DNA from: Puccinia triticina
Taxonomy: Eukaryota; Basidiomycota; Pucciniomycetes; Pucciniales; Pucciniaceae
Reading direction: 5' to 3'
NCBI RefSeq assembly: GCF_026914185.1
Contig: NC_070560.1
Span: forward strand, 8,237,501-8,301,500
DNA length: 64,000 nucleotides
Shown piece by piece: positions 11,995 through 23,186 of the stretch; the first letter of the stretch is position 1; every line of letters begins with the position of its first letter. The translations under genes and the position numbers were made by a program. Below the pieces are notes generated by a model. It did not search any database. It saw only the letters and a list, made by a program, of their open reading frames with translations, and was not told the origin of the DNA.

Positions 11995-12515
11995 CAGCAA
12001 GCTGGTGTATGTATACCAGCCAGCCAAGAGGAAGCCATCTTGGCGAGCTGGTGCATGTATATCAGCCAGTCAAGAGGAAGTCTTGGAAAGCTGGTTTCCG
12101 CATACCATCCCACCGGGAGGAAGTCATCTTGGCAAGCTGGTGTACATTATACATACCAGCCCGTCAAGAGGAATCCCTCTTGGCGACAAGCTGGTGTGTG
12201 TGTACCCACTTGCCAAGAGCAATCTATCTTGGCGAGTTGGTATATTTATACCAGCTCGCCAAGATGAAGCCCTCTTGGCAAGCTGGTGTATCATACCAGC
12301 CTGTCAAGAGGAATCCCTCTCAGCGAGCTGGTGTATCATACCAGTCCGTCAAGAGGAATCCCTCTCAGCAACAAGCTAGTGTATGTGTAGTATTCCCACT
12401 TGCCAAGAAGGATCCATCTTGGCAAGTTGGTATATATATACCAGCTCACCAAGTGGAATCCCTCTTGGCAATGGGTTGTTTGTATACCACTCGCCATGAG
12501 GGATTCCACTTGGCA
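11995..12515. repeat. Minisatellite block 2, ~50-bp hairpin units
   Basis: About ten diverged units of the same family as the block at 11040-11330 (AGCTGGTGTATGTATACCAG, GCCAAGAGGAAGCC). The two blocks are separated by about 660 bp of unrelated sequence (11331-11994) with no supported gene. Confidence 0.8.
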
Positions 12516-12649
12516 AGGTAGACGGATATTGGGGGGGTACCGCAGCTCATCAGGCCGGACACCCGCACCCGCTGGCGGGTACCTGCTAGCCGCCAACAGG
12601 TACCCGCCCACAGACACAAGGTACCCTCAAAGAGGTACCTGATGACATC

Positions 12650-14100
12650 TCTAGATCAGGTCCATTTGGTGGTATCTTGTGGCCTGGTATGAGTAAATCT
12701 ATGTATTAGAAAAAACTTTTGGTTTTTCACTTTTCCCTCTACCACAAGGAGTGCCTGTTTTTGGCAAAAACTGTGCAAGTACCAGTGGTGCAAACGGTAC
12801 CCGGGTCCATTTTAACATTGTCCAGTTCCAGCATGATTAATTATTTCTTCCACTATTTTCACAAAAAGAATCTAGTAAAGTTAGAAAAAACTTTTCACAC
12901 ACACTGCACAGCACTCTCTGGAAAGTGTGTCAAAAGCTCCCCAGGTGATACCTGTGATACCTGATGAAATGTGGTGGGTGCAGAAGTGCCATCTCTAGCT
13001 GTTTCAACTTAGCTTCATTGCATAGTGAATGTGAACAGTGCAAAGTGACTGTGCACATTACAGAGTGGTTGGGTGGAGTTACAACATGCAGCAGTTATGT
13101 ATGCTGAACTAGAGGAAGCTGACCAATTTTCTCTGGTAGTATAGGGATTTTTATATATTTGATCCCTCTTGATTTTCTTTATGATCATGGGATCTATGTA
13201 TGTCATTGATAGCCGCATTATCTCACCCTTCTTATCATCTACTCCTCTTCCTAATTGTTGAGCCTTACTCAAACAACATAGATTTTCAAAAAGTGTCACT
13301 TCCTTGGAGATGGGAGACTGATATGCTACATAATAAGAAGAATGTGGGAGGCACAATTAATTGGTTTGTTCCACGCCCCAAAGATACATAGATTGTAGAG
13401 ATGTTCATGATATCATTGGTGGGGACAACAAAGCACTACAAGAAAAAGTGACTGCCACTGGTTGACATGCAGGAACTCTGAGGCAGCTGGTGGTCTTACT
13501 TTGATCTTTGTCTAAGGTTGCCTCAAGCAAGCTTCAATGCACAGTCACTGTGCAAAACATTGTCATGTAATTGGGTGGAGTTCCAACAGCCATTATGCTG
13601 GACTATCTTGCATGTCAACCGGGATGAGTTTGGAGATAGCTATTGATGGAGTAGATAGATTGACGTGTGGTCGACTCAAAGCTTGAGCCGTGCTGGGCCA
13701 AGAATACATGTTGTATGTACAGGTCGGGGCGAGGATATAGAGGAAGTCTGCTGGTAGCCGGATGCAAGTTGTACACTGCCCCTCTAGAGCTTGCTGTGTT
13801 CGTTGGTTGAGCCAGAGGTTCATGAATACACATCTCGAGCTGTTAGTGCCTTGAGTAGGATGGGATCATCGGCTGATGAGTGAGTGTAGGATTCCCTTGG
13901 TTCGAGTTGGTGCCCCTGAGGCATGAGAGGATGATGCAGACGGCTGGCATGGGTTCCTCTTCGCACTGCAGGAGTGATGTTTCTGTGGCCGACGGCCCAG
14001 GACGTCCCGTCGGCACCAATGTGCCAGGATGTGTACAGCAGCAGACCCCCCTCTGGTGCTGTGTCAGACCCTGTATGTACGATGTGCATCGGATCAGGGA
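12650..14100. other. Intergenic, repeat remnants, no supported gene
   Basis: Contains a diverged CACCAGGGG-family end near 12913-12955 (ACTCTCTGGAAAGTGTGTC), and a direct duplication around GGGTGGAGTT with CATGCAGCAGTTATG / CAACAGCCATTATG (about 13010-13110 and 13528-13600). CACTACAAGAAAAA at 13434 is a textbook CACTA-transposon terminus, but no partner end was found. Minus-strand ORFs of 96 and 138 codons between 13820 and 14259 overlap each other in different frames and lack any domain, so I do not call them. Confidence 0.4.
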
Positions 14101-14105
14101 AAAAT

Positions 14106-14158
14106 GCCAAGAGTTTCCAAGGCCATCTTTTTGGTTTTTTGTGCCAAGCCTTGCCAAG
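14106..14158 (+). promoter_or_regulatory. Cluster of three GCCAAG motifs upstream of PacC
   Basis: GCCAAG occurs at 14106-14111, 14143-14148 and 14153-14158. GCCARG is the established binding core of PacC/Rim101 in ascomycetes. The cluster lies about 820 bp upstream of the start codon of the PacC orthologue itself, in front of a pyrimidine-rich tract (14160-14300). Autoregulation is inference; the motif is short. Confidence 0.4.
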
Positions 14159-14978
14159 AGCTCGGGGTAGATTGAGTTCTCTGTCCGTTTTTTTTTTTTT
14201 GCGTCGTTCCCCCTCTTCCGCTGCTGATTCTTATCACTCAACCATATCCTATCAACCAACCTTCCTCATTCAACCCTTCCTCAACCTCAACCTCAACCGC
14301 ACTGCCCCTGGCAGTAGCAGTAACAAATACATATTTAAATAAATATTTTTAGCTGGCCGCGACATACATATTTACAGCTGCAGGCACAAACTGCCCATCA
14401 GCCACACCCCACTCCAAGCTCCACAAAATACATATAACCCACGTAACTGCACTAGCCAACTCTCCCATCACCACGAGAGCTAACTGCAGACCTCCAGCTG
14501 AGGAGCACCCCAGCCTGATCGCCACCTCTCCGCTTCCCATACAGAGGCGTGAGCTTGCATCTCGCTTCCCCTCTCCCCCTCGTATGCATTCATTCCCTCG
14601 CTCCGGTCGACCATCCCGGGCCCAGGCTAACTAACACTCTCTTCTCCCATCCCTTTCATTCGGCTGAATGGTCCAATTGATCCTTGCATGTGTGTCCCCG
14701 ACCCCGTCATAGCAAGTGCATTCACTCGAAGCACCAAGTCAGACGCGGAAACATCCTGAGTCCAAACAAAATACAAAAATTGTTAAGTCTGTTCTTCGCC
14801 TGTGCTTTCACCTGCTTATGTCACATCTATTTCCATATTTTGCCCGCTTCTCTGCTGACTCTCCATCTCTCTCTCCTCCTGACTGTGCAGATCTTCACCC
14901 CAGTACATAGCGTAGCTGCCATCTTCCAATTATCCGCAAACATTATCACCTCTGAAACCTCTGACCTCACCCTCAATC

Positions 14979-17900
14979 ATGGCCACCTTCTTCCCGCCCG
15001 GGGCGCCCAACAACGGCTCGGCTACTGCCGAAGTGTTACAGTGCGAATGGCAGGAGCCGCCCTGCTCGGAATTGTTTCCGGATCCTGAGGTCAGTCCACG
15101 CTTCTCCTTCTTGCCTCGCTCTCAAAGCCCCGGAGCTCATCGCCCCATCTGTCGCTATCAGGCCCTCTACCGCCATCTTTGCGATCGCCATATTGGGCGC
15201 AAATCGACTGGAAACCTCACCCTTCGCTGCCATTGGAAGGTGCGTTGCTGATTATCTTCTCCAGGATGTTGGCCCCAAGATTAATCTTTGGCTGCAACTT
15301 GGATATTAATTATCCAGAATTGCGAAACAGTTTGCGTCAAGCGAGACCATATTACCAGCCATTTGCGAGGTCAGTATCCACACCCGCCGAACATGGATAT
15401 TTCATCGCTTCTGACATCTGCTCTTCCCTCTCGAATCAGTCCATACACCTTTAAAACCTCATAATTGTGATGTCAGTCTGTGTTTCTCCTCCAACACGAT
15501 TCTAATCACCCTTGTACTCAACATCCATCGTATCGTTTCTCATCAGGTATGCGGCAAAGCTTTCAAGCGACCCCAAGATCTCAAGAAGCATGAAAAGATC
15601 CACACAGAGGAGCATCACATTCATCACAAGCACTCCAAAGCAGCCAAGGCCCCTGTCTTCTGTCCAGCCAATTACACGAATCGCCACTATGCGCCACTTC
15701 CCCAGCATGCCCAAGCTCAACAGTCCCACAACAGTATCTCCTCGTCAGCTAGCCCGTTTGAGTTCAGCAATCCTCAACGCCCCAATCAATTTGCTTGGCC
15801 CTCAGTCCGTCACTTGGTCCAACAGCAGCAAGATATGAACGAATCCGTTGCCATCCATGGTCTCGCACAGGCAGCTGCCGAACAAGCTTATCACTCCGTA
15901 CTGGCCAGCTCAACCTCCAGCTCTCAAAATCTCTTGAGTGGCGCTCCATCTGCGACTGGGCCCATGTTTCCTAACACAGCCACATACGCCACACCTATAC
16001 CCGCAGTCACCACCGCGAACCATATGTCTATGACCAACAACCCCCTTGCACCCGCTTCTAGTCTCGATTCCTCCCGACGGCTTGGCTCGACTGGGGTCGA
16101 TTTGAGCTATCCATCCCTGCAGATGCTGGGTCGTCCCCATAATAGTATCTCGGGTGCTGCTTCGATGGGCTCGATTCCCGATTGCCTATCTGATCAAGGA
16201 CTCTCGCCCAACTTCCCACAAGACTCTAGTAGCTACACTCGATCTAGCTTTAGTTCGTCTCAACATGACCCATTTTCATCTGCAGGCCAGCCTTCTGATA
16301 CCACTCGATCTCAACCGGGCGACGACCTGTTCCAGAGCTTCTGCGCTCCTCGTCAATCATTCAGCGCTCAGCCTCCCCCCGCTGTCGGAGGTCACAAGCG
16401 GGATTATGATGAAGCTGTCTATGACTTGATTTCGAGATGCAAGCGAAGCAAATTCGAGGAGGATTCAGACGAGAGTGAGTCGACTGATCCCCACCCATGT
16501 AGTCCCCCGCGACTGATCTCTCACGTCTTTTATTAATATGTTTTTTCCAGCCATCGCTCGATTAGCCAAGTTCCTATGCCCAGACGTCAATCTCAACCTT
16601 CCCTCATTGGATTCACACAGCTCCTCTGATGCGTCCTCGCCAGTCTCCTCGCCCCATCCTTACCCGGCTGATCCGAGCTCTTCTCTTAGTCCACCTGCCG
16701 ACTTTGATTGGCTTGCGGAAAAGGCTGAGACGGACAAGCTGACTGACTTGTTAGCCCACATTGGGAGCGAGATCGAGTCGTCGACGGCCGCGATGTTCGG
16801 ACCATCGTGGCCAGACATCCTATCATTCAACACCTCCTTGCCGGCCGACCAGCCCCCAGTGAAAAGACCGTCGATGTCTTCATTTTCCAGCGCTCCTCTC
16901 AATCAGTTCCCGAACCCTGAAGTTGATCATGTTCCCCAGTTTCATGCTGCCCGCCTCCCCTCAAACCCGCCCTACGCATCTATGCCTCCGGCTACTGCTT
17001 CATCCAATTACCCAACCTTACCGACCTTCCACTCGGGTTATCCAAACCTTCAGCGACCGCCGGCCGACTGCCAAATGCGAGTTTCCAAACCGCTTGCGCC
17101 ACCCGAGCTTTCGGCCGTCTCCCATTACTCCGCGTCGATGGGTATTCACAAAGTGAACCCCCTCCAACGCGCCATGCCAGTGACTACTCACACGCCGGCC
17201 TTGGATCCCATGCTTCAGTCGTCGGACCCGAAACCGGCAGACCAGACCGAGTTCCCGAGCGACGGCGTAGATTCAAGTTCTGCACGTGTGAGCATCGACA
17301 AGAGTCTCGAGTTGGCCCCGATGGGCGCCGGCAAGTCGAAGCCGTTATCTGGAACGACCTTACCACCGCTCCGGGCCTTGTTTGGCGACTCTGACCGAGG
17401 TTCGTCGCCGGTCAGTGCGGTCTCGCCCCCAGGCTCGCCAGCTCATTTCGGGAGCTTCGTGCAAGCTGGCCGCAGCACGATGGGCGGGCCGAAATCGATC
17501 TATCCCTCGTTGATGAATCTGACAGCGAGTTTCAGTCGGTCCGGGCAGGAGAAGACTGCGGGCGACAATACGGAGACAGCAGACTCGCTGGTGCCCAGCG
17601 TGCGTGGCATGAACCTTGCGTCTCGCAGGGCGAGTGTGGCTTCACTGAGGTCTACCTCGTCGCCGTCGGTGCCGGAGGAATGGGTGAACGAGATTGAGGA
17701 GGAGACAGATACGGTGCGAGAGGAAGGAGACTCAGACTCGGAGGGATGCGATGAAGGGGGCCAAAGTGTGCCGCACCACAAGCGATTCCGACTCTCGCCC
17801 GGCTCGACGCGCCGCTCCACGCCCTCCCTGGCTGCATCGTCCATCCAGAGCCTCACTCTTAACCTCTCGGGTCACGACAAGGATGCGCTCGAGCAGACCG

Positions 17901-18121
17901 GCAAGCAACTCAGCCTCATTCACTCCCTCATCATCCGCATCAACGAGGCCCACCGCCAGACTATCCTCGCCCGATCCACCACCCGGCTCCCGTCCGCCTA
18001 TCCCTTCTGCCCCTCGCCTAACCAGCTCGCCGCCCGGAAGGAGAGCGTCATGTCCCCTGCCGTCGACAATGACGATGACGATAACCAGTCTGACTGCTCT
18101 GAAGTCACCAACGTCGTCTGA
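14979..18121 (+). CDS. PacC/Rim101-type pH-response transcription factor
   Basis: Nuclear C2H2 regulator of the ambient-pH (PacC/Rim101) family. Six exons rebuilt: 14979-15089, 15162-15239, 15318-15369, 15440-15471, 15547-16474, 16551-18121; 2772 nt, 923 aa, all junctions in phase. Three zinc fingers lie at about aa 20-110: finger 1 from CEWQEPPC to HLCDRH, finger 2 from CHWKNCETVC to the RDHITSH helix, and finger 3 [32 protein letters not shown] and [10 protein letters not shown] are hallmarks of PacC. The rest is a long Ser/Pro/Gln-rich region with a lysine/arginine patch ([24 protein letters not shown]), as in PacC proteins, where the C terminus is removed by pH-dependent proteolysis. I could not identify the processing site. 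Four introns crowd the zinc-finger region. GCCAAG motifs upstream suggest feedback control. Confidence 0.9.
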
Positions 18122-19250
18122 CTTCCCTCTTCTGTCCACCCCTTCCTTCTCTTCTTAACCACTTTTGAAAGCTCTACTTCTATTTCCTATCTCGCCTGTT
18201 GTTGTTCATTTTTTCGTTTATTTTTATGGCCACTCTCACACTACATCTGGTCTACAATCTATCCAATATACATCTTACACACTCTTTTCAATATGCACAA
18301 GGTTCTTTCCGTTTGTCTGGAAAGAAACAAGAAGAAGAAGATAAAATATTCACCGAGCAAGTTTTGGCTTGTCCTCGTTTTCAACTGGCTTCTTATTCCG
18401 TTTCTACGTCTCTCTGTGTTGTTCTTCAGGGTTCTGCATACATAACATCCGTCGTGTATTTCTCGCCCCCCACACTCTTAAAAAACTTTTATTATACACG
18501 ACTTGAGCCTGTTTTCTCTTCGGTTTTGATTCTTTGTTTGCTTGGTTTGTGTGATCTTCGATGTTTCCCTCTCTTTTTTTTAGGTTGATTATTCTTCCTC
18601 AACATATACATGCGCTTGATCGATTGTTAACTTTGAGCTTTTCTTGTTCTTAAGTTTTATTATTATTTAAATTATTAATATGTGAATGTGTGTTCTTGCC
18701 TCTCATTCTTTACACCCAAACATTTATATTACGCTGTTCAAATACACGTGTTACATCTCTTCATTGATGTTGAAGTAGCGATGAAATATAGCCACAAAAA
18801 ATTCCTTCATGGTTTCTACCATACAATTGTGTGCTTGTAATTATACACACCCACACTGAATGCGGCTAGCAAAGAATAAAACTGGAGATTGCTCGCTCGC
18901 TGCATACTCTAACTTAACTAAGTCCCTCTATTGGAGGGGGGACGCCGTCCCGCAGGGACCCTCCGAACTGCATACTGCGTTCTTGTCTGCTGGGCTCTTC
19001 TGGTGGGTCTCAACTCCCGAGTAGTGCCACTTCTTTGATGTTCGGCCATCGCCTATCCTTCCCACACACTCCATGTCGCGTGACTGTGATCTTACACACC
19101 ACTGGTCTCCCCGGAGACGGTGTAAAAGCACAGGAGAACGGTTCGGCATCATCTATGCTGGTTACAGTGAGCACACCAACCCCGGGGATTTTCTATGAAC
19201 AGACCCGGTGACTATACCGTCCTTTGCAAGGCTTCATTGGCAGCGCCGTT
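18122..19250. other. Intergenic: PacC 3' region, then repeat-like GC block
   Basis: 18122-18900 is T-rich and probably includes the PacC 3' UTR. A 129-codon ORF at 18199-18588 is a low-complexity read-through that I do not call. TAACTTAACTAAGTCCCTC at 18908-18926 is the inverse of AGGGACTTAGTTAAG near 738 and resembles CTTAACTAATCCTCTC near 26466, which points to a small dispersed repeat. Confidence 0.4.
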
Positions 19251-19256
19251 GAGGAA

Positions 19257-19264
19257 TATAAAAG
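19257..19264 (+). promoter_or_regulatory. TATA box of the secreted-protein gene
   Basis: TATAAAAG 139 bp before the ATG at 19403. A CCATCCCACTC/ACAGCTGCC leader follows at a typical distance, in keeping with a strongly expressed gene. Confidence 0.65.
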
Positions 19265-19402
19265 GGCCCCGTCATACAGTCGAAAGCCACCATCCCACTC
19301 GGCATCCCATCACAGCTGCCTTCTCACGACCTACCAATAACGACACCAGAAAAACTCGCTCCTAGTTCAATAATCACCAAATCCAACCCCAGACAATCCA
19401 AG

Positions 19403-20273
19403 ATGGTTTCCCTGGTGTATCTGATCACCCTTCTTTCCGCCTTTGTCGGTGTTTCTTTTGCCGAAGACATCGCTGCTGGTAAAGAACATGGAGTAGACTC
19501 GAAATGGCTTGGCGGGTATGGCATGGCGAGCAGCTACTACTACTACGCCAGCATGGGCTATGGGTTGAGTATGAGCTGGCTCAACCCGTGGGCGAACATG
19601 TGGGGCGGCTGCTACGCCTACAGTCTTTTGGGCGCAGGGTTCAACAACATGCTCTTCGCTAAGGCCACCGACACCAAAGCCAGCATCAGCCGACGGGCCA
19701 TCTCCCTCGATGCTGAGCAACTCTTCCGCAGAGACGACGACAAAGTTACGTGCAAGAGCAACACCGGCGACTCCCATACTTTCTCGACCTCGGAGTGCCT
19801 TAGGTGTGTTTCCCGGCTACCAATCGGAGGCTGCTTCATTCTCTAATCGCAAGTTGACCCCAAACACATTGTTTTCCCAGTGCTGCTCGACAATTGTCTG
19901 AAAAAGGCGTCTCCACCGCATCTGCCGGCGATTGCAAGGTGACCTTGGTCAGTCCACAAAGCCGAGTCCAACCAAAGGAAGTGTAAGTGATCAACGACTG
20001 TGAGCATCAACCCCCATCGCGAGAATGGTTTTGCTGAAGCTTTCTATCGTGACTTCTACAGCTCTAACACTTCATTAGAGAAGGCCGCACGTAGCATGTT
20101 GAAGGCTTGCTCGGACTCCAAAGTAAGCACTTTGTTGGGTTTTTTCAATTATAAGCATAAAGTGTCTGACTCTTCCTCGAATTGCTTGTAATCAGGACAC
20201 ACACGACCATCCCGCCGCCGCCAAGGATGCGGATCCAAAACAGGTTGCCATGCTGCTCTCGAAGGCCTCTTGA
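19403..20273 (+). CDS. Predicted secreted protein, candidate effector, 213 aa
   Basis: Four exons rebuilt: 19403-19803, 19881-19982, 20062-20122, 20196-20273; 642 nt in phase, stop TGA. Residues 1-20 form a clear signal peptide (hydrophobic core LVYLITLLSAFVGVSFA, cleavage before EDIAA). The mature part starts acidic and is followed by an aromatic/Gly/Met-rich stretch (about aa 34-75, with YYYY, several W and G), then a more hydrophilic C-terminal half with spaced cysteines (TCKS, SECL, GDCK, KACS). No known domain is recognised. Small secreted proteins with TATA promoters are common effector candidates in rusts, but a cell-wall or surface role is equally possible. Junctions were chosen on GT-AG signals and unbroken phase. 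Confidence 0.8.
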
Positions 20274-22117
20274 GAACTTCATCCCCCATCTAAGACGCTT
20301 CTTAATGTGATTTAATTTTTATCTGATTTTGTCCGATTATTATTTATCTCCCCCATTCCTATATGCATATAACTATATCTTGTCATGAATCTCTTCAGTT
20401 CGACTACATAAATACCTAAAATTGTAATCAAAAGTCTCTTTCCATGTCAAGCGATAAAGGCATGATTGTTGAGCTACTTATGTCAGTTTCTCATGTTTTG
20501 TCTGCTTCCTACATGTCACACACATTTCACTTTCATTTCACATCATGTATGTAGTATACCTGAGGCAGCAGTCGTGGAAGGACCTTTCATCCACACTCTG
20601 TGCCTGCTGCTCTCAGGTATGTATCTCTTCACTCTTTTCTTTCTTTCTGTTCCTTTTTCTTTTCTTGTTCTCAGTCTAATTGCAATCAATCATCCTTCCA
20701 CGAACCTCGACCACCACCCACACTCTGTGCCTGCTGCTCTCAGAACCCTGCTCTCACTTATCAATGATAGGAAATCAACCTCATCCATCTAAGAGGTCGA
20801 TTGCACCCCCATGAAGCTATGAGCGTGAGACAACCTGCGAAGTGCAACTTTTGCCCGTCTGCCCGAAACCAGGGGTCTATGTAGTCAGGCTAGGGTTTGA
20901 GTTCTAGAGGAGCCTGATGCCATTTTGCATCCGGTGTGACACCCCCGAGCAGCTTCAAGCAACCGGCCTTTGTCATTTCACCCACAGCCGACCCAACCGG
21001 GCATTGGTCCATCCCGCATCATCGCGTCTGTTTGTTCGTAACGTGTGCCCTTATCGGAAAAGTGTGCTTGCGATGTTATGGCAGGGCTCGGAGTCGGATT
21101 TGGCTATCTCACTTCACAGCCAGCCGGATTTGGTCTTATCACACTCACCGCCACCAAAGAAGCAGGAGAATGCGGCACATGACTTTGGTGGGGAGAGAAC
21201 AATAAGGCATTGCCCGCCACCACAAAGTCGCATTTTATGTCAACAGCAACCCTTGTCGCTTCCAAGAGAAGCGCAATCAAACAACCACCAATGCAGCCTC
21301 AAGCCAATCATAATCAGTCGACTATAATCACATCGACCCGGCGCCTCCATTCTGGGAACGCACTAACACACAATCCACCCATCAATATTTCAACTTTCTG
21401 CCGCATCGAATCCCCGAGTCCTTGTACCGTTTCTGTCAGGATCGATTTCACTCAGCCACCTCCTTCTTGCTGTCGCTATGTTGCAAAACCAGAGTTCGGC
21501 ACCTCTTCCTTTTGCCCGCGAAACACACCCTATGGGTGGTGGATGCAGTGGTGCCCGCGAGATACACCATATGGTTGGTGGGTGCACTATAACCCGCGAA
21601 ACATACCCTTGTGGGCGTCGGTACGCCTGAGCGCATATGATCGTGACAGACATACCATGGGTGGTGGCTGCATCATAGCCATGACTTGATCCATGACACA
21701 CTGAATGGGGCATATAATTCTTGGAGAAATGTGAGCCACCCGAAATCCTTAGGTAAAAAAACATTTATAGACTATGCTGCTGCCTCATCATCTTTGTGCA
21801 AAACTTGATACTGATTCACTCACAACCTAGGATAGCCGCGACCGCTTACAATTGCCATATGTAGCTCCTAGGATTCGACCTCACTTACAGCAAGCAGAGC
21901 CTCACCTAGGCTACGTGTGATTCAGGTGGATGGGGTGTTTGCTTCGAAAATCTTGACTCAACTGTATAAGCACGCACTGGGATCTAGGAGTAGACATAAT
22001 TGTGGCCCAGCCAAAGCGAATCCCATTTGTCTTCAAATCTGTTCGTACATGCAAAGTTTGCTTATTTAAAAGTTACACTCAGAGGCATGCATTATGTTTT
22101 GTCAGTTATGTCCTTCA
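20274..22117. other. Intergenic with short tandem repeats, no supported gene
   Basis: CCACACTCTGTGCCTGCTGC occurs at about 20593 and again at about 20719. Positions 21505-21670 hold about four imperfect units of CCCGCGAAACACACCCTATG and GGTGGTGGATGCA. ORFs of up to 159 codons in this stretch arise from the repeats and have no recognisable domain. Confidence 0.45.
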
Positions 22118-22125
22118 TACAATTA

Positions 22126-22869
22126 CGGACATACTTCGCGCACTGTGAAAAACACTTTGCGCACTGCACAGTGCGCGGATTCCCAAACACTTCGCGCACT
22201 GCGGGTAAAATACACAACTTTTTGAAGTTTTTTTTTGACCAATCAATAGACAGGCTTCTCATTGGCCTCTCTGAATTTTTTGGGAGTTTTTTGAAGCATT
22301 CTTCTACGTTAAAAAAATCATTAAAAACCAGAAGAAATGTAGGATTTGGGCGCCTAAAAAACAAGGTTCTCATAGCCCCAAAATTCCAAATCATTTATTG
22401 AGTAATGAAACATGCAAGAACACCTACTTCAGAAGTTTTTAGCCACTTTTTGCAAGAATACAGGTCTGAAAAATCAGGATAATTTAGATGCAATGTGCTA
22501 ATATGTGGTGAAGTTTGTTATTTTTCAGACCCGTATGCTTGCACAAAGTGGCTGAAAACTTTTGAAGTAGCTGTTCTTACATGTTTCAGTACTCAATAAA
22601 TAATTTGAAATTTTTGGGCTATGGGAACCTTGTTTTTTAGGCGCCCAAATCCTACATTTCTTCTGGTTTTCAATGATTTTTTTTAACATAGAAGAATGCT
22701 TCAAAAAACTCCCAAAAAATTCAGAGAGGCCAATGAGAGGCCTGTCTATTGATTGGTCAAAAACAATCTTCAAAAAGTTGCGTATTTTACCCGCAGTGCG
22801 CAAAGTGTTTGGGAATCCGCGCACTGTGCAGTGCGCGAAGTGTTTTTCGCAGTGCGCGAAGTATGCCCG
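22126..22869. mobile_element. Foldback hAT-like element, 744 bp, 8-bp TSD
   Basis: Nearly the whole element is one inverted repeat with arms of about 340 bp. It starts CGGACATACTTCGCGCACTG and ends CAGTGCGCGAAGTATGCCCG. An exact 8-bp target-site duplication TACAATTA flanks it at 22118-22125 and 22870-22877. The arms include GCGCACTGTGCAGTGCGC-type palindromes. ORFs on both strands (up to 221 codons) are mirror images of the arms and not genes. It lies 318 bp downstream of the SPB1 stop codon. A related end with the GCAGTGCGC motif is seen around 41698-41810. Confidence 0.85.
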
Positions 22870-23186
22870 TACAATTAATATCACAAAAGCTGAGTTCCAG
22901 TTCGCACAGGCCAGAGCTTGTACTTGCCTTAAGCTTCCGAGGAAGCGCTTCGAACAATGTTCCGTGAAAATATGCTTTATTAGGTGCACAGAGGGAAATT
23001 CTGTAGCTTCGCGTTCATGCATGTTTTTAGCAGGCGCTGAGAAAGAACGCGGGAAACATTGGACAATGGAAGCTACGGAAAAGATTATCTCGAAAGTCAT
23101 TTTAGGCCGGGGAATAAAGCAATTTGTATCGATGATATCAATTCGAGCTGTAATTGAAATTGAAAAAATTGCGGTCGCGCCCATGA

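Larger units (their letters stand above)
10897..12640. mobile_element. Non-autonomous element with minisatellite core
   Basis: Flanked by GATGACA at 10890-10896 and 12641-12647. The ends are rich in GGTACC phrases (TTGATACCTGGGTACCCGCC on the left, AGAGGTACCT on the right) and are only weakly inverted. The interior holds two blocks of hairpin minisatellite. No transposase is visible. The ends and class are tentative; the composite could also be two satellites flanking other DNA. Confidence 0.5.

Noticed and set aside
11915..12521. Overlapping ORFs coding for LVYVYQPAKRKPSW-type repeats
   Set aside because: Both frames and both strands are open because the minisatellite period lacks stops; no start context or splice structure.
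13820..14259. Minus-strand ORFs of 96 and 138 codons before PacC
   Set aside because: They overlap in different frames, have no domain, no clear splice partner and no promoter signal; possibly part of the PacC 5' region.
18199..18588. 129-codon ORF after PacC
   Set aside because: Low-complexity hydrophobic translation of T-rich DNA, most likely the PacC 3' UTR.
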